From assembly GCA_008931825.1 (NCBI GenBank), contig QXVZ01006433.1:1-21991 (forward strand): a stretch of 21,991 nt of DNA. The letters are read 5' to 3'. Numbering within the stretch: the first letter of the stretch is position 1; each line of letters begins with the position of its first letter. Under the pieces are notes generated by a model that was not told the DNA's origin, did no database searches, and was given only the letters and a program-made list of their open reading frames with translations. Source of the DNA: Phallusia fumigata (lineage: Eukaryota > Chordata > Ascidiacea > Phlebobranchia > Ascidiidae). Made by a program: the position numbers and the translations under genes. Shown in pieces: positions 16,565 through 21,991 of the stretch.

Positions 16565-19500
16565 GTAAGGGTCTTTATGTCCTCTTTGTCATTTCCATAC
16601 TGTTTAAGCTGACAAAGTATGGTTTTAGGGTCTGTAGTTTTGTAACACCAGGATTGGTTGCGACAGGGGTACAAAAATAACGGGCCAACTGATATCATCA
16701 ACAGAAGCGAAATAAAGCAAGACTATGTTAGAGTTAAACACCCGCGCGCAATGTGCTAGCACTTTTTTGGCTCAGCAGCATCAACGAAGTGTTGTTGCAG
16801 GCCAAAAAACGAACACAGTTAACCCCTGTAAAATAACCTCCTCAGGTTATCTTTGTACTGATATATTTAGGCTAAGATTCATAAATGTAACCGCAATTAT
16901 TTGCACTGATTGTTTTAAAACAGCTTATTACCAGCAGAAATTCAATACAGGAACCAACACCAGGATGTTACCTAAAAGCGAGGTACGTTCTAGCGATGAT
17001 GGAGTTTTTTGGAATGTTAAATCTACAATTGATGCGAGGGAACATTTCAGTTGCAATAGTCGCAATGGTAAACTCAACATCTTCTGTCAATCCCGCGAAC
17101 GACTCAGTTCTGAATCAATCAACAGTGTGCCAGGATCGGGGTCAGGGGTCAACGGAACAAGCTCATTCGGTAAGATTAAACTTAACAAACTTTTCTGTCC
17201 TTTAATTATTGCCATAAGAATCAAATGCCGAAAAAGTCACAAAGTCAAAATTGGAAGAAAATTTTTTCTAAAAGCAGTGGGATTTTAGATTCTATTACAG
17301 TTTAGCTGCAACGCGATCAATTTGATCCACCAATTGTGCTCTTTCGCGAGAACGTTTCTAGGTTGCGCAGCTATTTCTAGCTTGGTGATTGTTTTAGTGC
17401 AATTGTGTCGCTATGATTTCTTTTACTAAGCGAAGCAAACGCAACTCAACTAATTATAATGGAAGTTCTGGTACTGTGCAAAGTATTGTATTTTCAAAGC
17501 GGAATTTTGAACAACCCTCTTCAAGTAGTGCGACGTTTGCAGTAAGAACGTCAGAGCTAAGCGAATTTCGATTGGAACCTGCCAATCGAAAGTCACTAAT
17601 TTAACAAGCATTTAGAACGGAATGTTCGATTGGAATTCTGCAGAGCAGGGACTCATCTTGGGCAGCTACTACTACGGCTACTTTGCAGCCGGTTTGCCAG
17701 GAGCATTCCTGTCACAAATGTTTGGCATGAGATATACGATAGGGTTTTCCATGCTCATAACTTCTGTGATGACCCTGTGCTCTCCGCTGGTCGTCATCTT
17801 TAACTTCGATTTTTTTGTCGCTTTTCGAGCCGTTATGGGATTTCTTCAGGTAAGCATTTTCTGTCTATTAATGTAGACAAGCTTATGTATCACCATTGCA
17901 TCAACTGGTAGTACTCAACGCTTCCGCACTTACTGACTTGTATATATCCACAAGTTAAACGATGCAGTGATTAAGTGTTTGAATGTAACTCGTCCAGCAA
18001 ATAGCCCATTTGCAAATAACACCATTAACGTTCAGGACCTATTATGGTTTATCTAAAAAGCTCGCGAACTAACGATCTGTGTCGAAGTGCGACCAAATCA
18101 AACATATTAGGCATTTCGACAAGGCTTACGGTAGAAAATTTATAGTCTGTTTTGAACCCCGACAGCAGCAACCCGGGACTAGTTTACAGCTACTAAACCC
18201 GATATTTTTATGTTTGCAGGGCGTGGTGGCCCCGTCCATGATGGGCGGTTGGGGAAAATGGGGGCCACCAAAAGAAAGAAGTATGCTGGTGTCAGTTTAC
18301 ATTTCAGGAGTCAGCGTGGGATACTTCCTCGTATTTTTCGTCGGCGGAATTATATCTGAACGGCTTGGCTGGAAAGCTGTGTTTTACATTCCAGGTGTAA
18401 TATGTGTTTTGTATTGTACTTAAATATATGTGTTTATAGGATTTTAGTCCCATTAACAGCGGTTAATCCTACAATCAGTTGTGCGTTTTATTGATGACCC
18501 GCAGCGGCGTTTGTAACAACTTTGTCAAAAGTCATGCAGTCTCTCGTAAAACTACTTGTTAACACCCTGGACCTTAAACATAAAGCACCTATATTTGCCG
18601 CTTCAAAAAATTTTGTATTTTGCAATCTATTGACTTACACAGTAAACATTAGGTGGACTAGCGGCGTGTTGGTCTGTTCTCTGGATGACAATCATAGCTG
18701 AAACCCCGGAAAACCACCCAAGAATTTCGGAGCAAGAAAAGACATACATACAAGAAAGCACAGGTTTCAAAGCTGGCGCGATAAACGAAGTAACTCCCCA
18801 ATAGTTAGCACTATAATACGTAATTATTTGTTTGCTAAAACTTATCAAGCGCAGTGAGTTGTGTTTGCCTGAACGATTTCACTTTTTATTTTAATATATT
18901 TCATGCAGACCAGATACGACGAACATCGCACCAACCGTTTAGCCTTTGTCGAGTAAACAAAATGAAAACGCTTTTTTTCACTATTTTTGTGTATGACGTA
19001 ATTGTTAGATTTGGTCAAAGGAAAACATTTTTATCAAGGAAAACTCGACCGCCAAAAAACAAAGAAAAGTGCCCTGGAAGAATATTTTTACTTCAATGCC
19101 GATGTACGCCATAATGATTGCTTTGTTCGCTAACAATTGGACCAACTACGCTTTACAATCCATGCTGCCCACATATATGTCGACTATCCTCAGATACAAC
19201 CTGTCACAGGTAGGTATTTTTTCTTTTTAGCACGTTTTAATAACCATTGATTGTTGCAAACTCAGCGTTTACAAAACGTTGAACACTAACTACTATGGGG
19301 GTCGTAACTAGTTTTGAAAGTTGTGGACAATAAACGGCGGCCAGCGTCATAGCACATTGCTTTACGTCCGCGGGTAGTGCAACACTTCATCCATTGTCAA
19401 AAATATACTGAACGCACTTCAACACAGGGTGGGATATGGTCTTCCTTGCCTTATATTTTCAAATGGATGACGACAACAGCTGCAGGATTTATGACGGATT

Positions 19501-20952
19501 TTGTCCGACGTCGAAAGCTGACATCAATCGTGGTTCTTCGAAAGTTTAACACAACAATTGGTTTGATGATTCCCGCAACTTTCGTTGTACTTGCTGGATA
19601 CGTTGGATGCGACGCAACGGCTGCTATCGCATTTTTCACCCTTTCCATGGCGATTAACGGGTTTCTAAGTAAGTAAAGTGTTGACTGCAGTTGCCTGGCT
19701 ATACTGGGTTAGGTACTGGAGCCATACAGACAACTGTTTACTGCAGGGCCACAATCCATGCGCTGCCGTTCCATGCAATCTATTAATGTGTAACCATACA
19801 AAAGACAAACTATGTTGTATGTAACTTCGCAAGAATCAAAACATGTGTACGGTTCAATAAATCAAACAGCATCTGATTGAAACCGACAAAGCAGTTTTGA
19901 CTGGTGGTTTTTCTTCCGTGCGATACGACCCAGTAAACTAACACAACGTGGGTCGTACATACATCGTTTTCCAAATACAAAGGCTCGCTTATGGAAGAAA
20001 GTGAATCGATTATCACTGAAATAAACCCTTTTTCAACAGCGTCAGGTTGTATAGCAAATACGGTGGACATAGCGCCCGACTACGCTGGCATTCTTTTTGG
20101 GATTTGCAACATGGTGGCGAATATACCTGGCTTTCTGGCACCGCAGGTCATCGGCTGGATTTTACTGAACGATGTGAGTTAGTCACCGCAAAACACAAAT
20201 TCGTTTGAACGAAGTTTGATTGGTTTCCCAGTAACAGAGATATTTAAAGCGGGACAAATGTTTTGCTTTTGCAATCAATTTTAGCAGTTTATGGATCAAG
20301 TTAATTCAATGTGCGGTACCTTTGTCACAGTAAAAAAATCGACAATGATCCAGTTTAGTAGCCCGAAAACCAAACGCATGACTTTAACTTTTACTGGTCA
20401 TTTTCCTCAGAACTCGCTAACGCAGTGGCACACTGTGTTTTGGATATCTGCTGGAATCGACATATTTGGAACAGTGGTCTATCTTGTATTTGGCTCAGGA
20501 AAGGTGCAACCGTGGGCTAAGGACAAATCAGTAGATGACGATTCAGGTAATTAGGCACAACATGGTTCCATAAAAAGGTCAAAGTCCGTCTTGTGGCGAT
20601 CCCAATGTTTGGTGCAAAGTATACAACTATAGGCCAGTAAGATTAGTCAGACAAAATGTTGGTTTTACACCAGGTTAAGATCTAATTACTCGCAATTGAA
20701 CAATAAATGCGTTCGGATTTTTTTACCACCGTTAAATGAACCTAATTATTTTAACTTATTGGGACCGGGGCCGGGGACAGTATATGAATGGAAAGGTCAT
20801 TTGTCGGTCAGACAAAATACACAGCGAATCAATCATGCAATTACATCAGAACAGATGTTTTAATCAGTTCCCAGCGGCAAACCACTTGTTTCAAAATTAC
20901 AGGTTGTAACAACATGGCGTACACCAAAGATGACCAAGTTACTTCAATGTAA
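16535..20952 (+). CDS. Gene C: SLC17-family anion transporter, 10 exons
   Basis: The third SLC17 carrier of the cluster. Its exons are 16535-16564, 16951-17169, 17616-17849, 18220-18394, 18653-18789, 19039-19209, 19428-19668, 20040-20173, 20411-20546 and 20903-20952, giving 508 aa. All are GT-AG with the same phases as genes A and B. R21 and R39 match sialin R39 and R57. N51, N60 and N65 are sequons in the TM1-TM2 loop. The TM4 glutamate sites are M157 and Q161. The loop motif reads WGKWGPPKERS. It has the longest central loop (exon 6 is 57 codons) and a basic run (KKQRK) before TM7. Intron 2 carries a repeat that also lies, inverted, upstream of the gene. A second terminal coding exon lies at 21860. 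The substrate is unknown. Confidence 0.88.
16951..17169 (+). CDS. Gene C exon 2: TM1 and glycosylated loop
   Basis: Residues 11-83. It contains [31 protein letters not shown] and a loop with NST, NDS and NQS. The donor is TCG|GTAAGA. Confidence 0.9.
17331..17450 (+). repeat. Retroposon-like repeat, copy 2, in gene C intron 2
   Basis: Inverted relative to 15779-15925, about 1.4 kb apart, so the pair flanks exons 1 and 2 of gene C. It ends GCAACTCAACTAA, a decayed version of the same tail. It lies wholly inside intron 2 (17170-17615). Confidence 0.7.
17616..17849 (+). CDS. Gene C exon 3: TM2-TM4
   Basis: Residues 84-161, 234 nt. It contains NGMFDWNSAEQGLILGSYYY and GLPGAFLSQMFG, ending AFRAVMGFLQ before GTAAGC. 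Confidence 0.92.
18220..18394 (+). CDS. Gene C exon 4: TM4-TM5 loop
   Basis: Residues 162-220, 175 nt. It contains GVVAPSMMGGWGKWGPPKER and ends LGWKAVFYIPG. The acceptor is TGTTTGCAG and the donor CCAG|GTGTAA. Confidence 0.92.
18653..18789 (+). CDS. Gene C exon 5: TM6 and central loop
   Basis: Residues 220-265. It contains GLAACWSVLWMTIIAETP, RISEQEKTYIQES, and ends AGAINE before GTAACT. Confidence 0.87.
19039..19209 (+). CDS. Gene C exon 6: TM7
   Basis: Residues 266-322. The acceptor at TTTTTATCAAG (19038) is the nearby AG that restores phase 0. The closer AG at 19063-19064 would shift the frame. It reads ENSTAKKQRKVPWKNIFTS, then LFANNWTNYALQSMLPTYM. The donor is CAG|GTAGGT. Confidence 0.82.
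19428..19668 (+). CDS. Gene C exon 7: TM8-TM10
   Basis: Residues 323-403, 241 nt, phase 1 end. It contains GGIWSSLPYIFKW, AAGFMTDFVRRRK, VLRKFNTTIG and AGYVGCD. The donor is CTAA|GTAAGT. Confidence 0.92.
20040..20173 (+). CDS. Gene C exon 8: DIAP motif, TM11
   Basis: Residues 403-447, 134 nt. It contains SGCIANTVDIAPDYAGI and [15 protein letters not shown]. The acceptor is TTTCAACAG and the donor GAT|GTGAGT. Confidence 0.92.
20411..20546 (+). CDS. Gene C exon 9: TM12
   Basis: Residues 448-493. It contains [20 protein letters not shown], then GSGKVQPWAKDKSVDDDSG. The donor TCAG|GTAATT leaves phase 1. Unspliced, the frame stops after Gly-Asn at TAG (20552-20554), a possible shorter isoform. 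Confidence 0.87.
20903..20952 (+). CDS. Gene C terminal exon 10a
   Basis: Acceptor AAAATTACAG, then in phase 1 GCNNMAYTKDDQVTSM and TAA at 20950-20952. It supplies an acidic cytoplasmic tail. Its homolog 957 bp downstream (exon 10b) shares M-A-Y-x-K and the V-T-S core, which supports a coding role. AATAAA follows at 21059. Confidence 0.68.
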
Positions 20953-21859
20953 AAGCAACACTGAATTGTCTGCTATCAATACGGACAATTGCAAATCCTA
21001 TCTTTGCCAAATAGTTGTTTGCATTGTATTGTATGTCAACAAAGGTCCCAGCTTGCTAAATAAAGCTTGTTTTTACTGCAACGGTTTGCGACTGGTTTGC
21101 ACAGAGGCTTTTTAGTTTATGACGGATAATGATGGCACGCTCCCTTAAGCAATGGGTCTTAAACGCAATGTTACAAGCAAAAGTTGTTTATGTATGACAT
21201 ACCGATAGTGATTTGGTGGTGACCGTTAACATATCATAGCACACCTACAACAAAACAAAAAACATTAAGGATGTTCAGTATTCTTAAACTTGCTGCAATC
21301 ATAGGTTACAAAAAGCTATCCATCAGCTAGCTGATCAGTCACAGTCCCGAAAAAGTGTACCAGAACATATGTTTTGTGCACGCAGGTAATTGGTTGATTT
21401 ATAAATTTCAAAAAGGGCACGTTATGATAAAATGAAATTAAGTAACTCATTCGATGAGGTGAGTACGTTTGCGTGGCGATTTGTTTTCAAATGATACCGT
21501 TAAAAAGGACACCACCTAAAAGTGTAAAATTTCGAAGTAATGGATGTGTGTGCGCAGGGTGGCGGAAGTCCTTCTCTGTCGTATGTATTTAAATAATTAG
21601 CGGTGCTTTCAGAGTCGTGACAGATCCGCAACAGCTGAAGAAAACTTGCACAAAGCAATCCAGGTTAGGCAGATGTTTATACTCGCTTCAATAGCATTAC
21701 TTACGCTTGGCAAACAAATATTGTTCGGTGATGGGATGGGGCTGTTACACAACGGCCTAGCCAGTCCAAGTTTTTAATGGCGGAAAAGCAAATTAAGTTA
21801 AACTGCAATGATGTTAAAGACGACCAGTTAGCGATTACAGTGTTTGTTTAAGAATCCAG
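20953..21859. other. Spacer between the two terminal exons of gene C
   Basis: Contains the AATAAA at 21059 and otherwise no supported gene. The sequence around each terminal exon (about 20870-21025 and 21830-21991) is related, for example a shared AGTTGTTTGCATTG at the right of both, so a segment larger than the exon was duplicated. Confidence 0.6.
21059..21064 (+). terminator. Polyadenylation signal after exon 10a
   Basis: AATAAA begins 107 nt after the exon 10a stop and before exon 10b, so its use would choose the 10a form. Confidence 0.55.
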
Positions 21860-21915
21860 GTCACGTTGACATGGCGTACAACAAAGAGAACGAAGTTACT
21901 TCAGCATTATTGTAA
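21860..21915 (+). CDS. Possible alternative terminal exon 10b of gene C
   Basis: Acceptor AGAATCCAG, then in phase 1 GHVDMAYNKENEVTSALL and TAA at 21913-21915. It is a diverged duplicate of exon 10a and would give a 510-aa form with a different end (SALL instead of VTSM). It may be an alternative 3' exon or a leftover of another duplicated gene. Confidence 0.5.
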
Positions 21916-21991
21916 CAAAAAAGCTAAACTATCAATAACTCAGACATGTGATGTGGCTGTCTTTGTTTGGTCCCGAAAGTTGTTTGCATTG

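Noticed and set aside
16725-17288. 187-codon open frame overlapping gene C exon 2
   Set aside because: It reads exon 2 in the wrong frame. The SLC17 frame (LMRGNISVAIVAMV) with matching splice sites explains the sequence.
1-21991. CRISPR array, phage or defence system, bacterial operon
   Set aside because: Spliced animal genes with GT-AG introns fill the window. No spaced short repeats, integrase or prokaryotic gene order is present.

Overview
The window looks like nuclear DNA from an invertebrate animal. It is AT-rich and every gene is split into nine or ten small exons with GT-AG introns of roughly 80 to 1,050 bp. The N-junction overlaps suggest a highly heterozygous source genome. A tunicate such as Ciona would fit the compact introns and polymorphism, but that placement is an inference and nothing here proves it.

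The content is a head-to-tail cluster of three paralogous transporter genes on the + strand, all of the SLC17 family (the major facilitator group holding sialin, the SLC17A1-4 organic anion/phosphate carriers and the vesicular glutamate transporters). Gene A runs over about 4169-6911 (477 aa), gene B over 9682-14871 (501 aa, with an alternative first exon at 8002) and gene C over 16535-20952 (508 aa, with a second possible last exon at 21860-21915). Core exons 3, 4, 7 and 8 have identical lengths (234, 175, 241 and 134 nt) and identical intron phases in all three genes, so the cluster arose by tandem duplication. All three keep the two N-terminal arginines, the arginine of TM4, the WGxW/WAPP-type loop and the DIAP motif. 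All lack the two TM4 glutamates and the histidine of sialin and the TM7 arginine of vesicular glutamate transporters, which points towards the SLC17A1-4-like or an unassigned invertebrate branch. The substrates cannot be read from the sequence.

Region by region: 1-2268 is non-coding and carries a 51-bp palindromic tandem repeat. 1112-3011 is repeated almost perfectly at 3012-4911, giving gene A a truncated extra 5' end. 6912-8001 holds the gene A polyadenylation signals and a sequence related to the region upstream of gene A. 8056-9681 holds a 324-bp overlap split by a single N. Gene B contains two more N-split overlaps. 14872-16534 and intron 2 of gene C carry inverted copies of a retroposon-like repeat with a TTGAG-type tail. 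The right end holds a duplicated terminal coding exon of gene C.

The strongest observations are about structure: a 1.9-kb tandem duplication inside gene A, three N-split duplications that look like unmerged alleles, and the duplicated terminal exons of gene C. I see no phage, CRISPR, tRNA or rRNA feature and no operon-type system.
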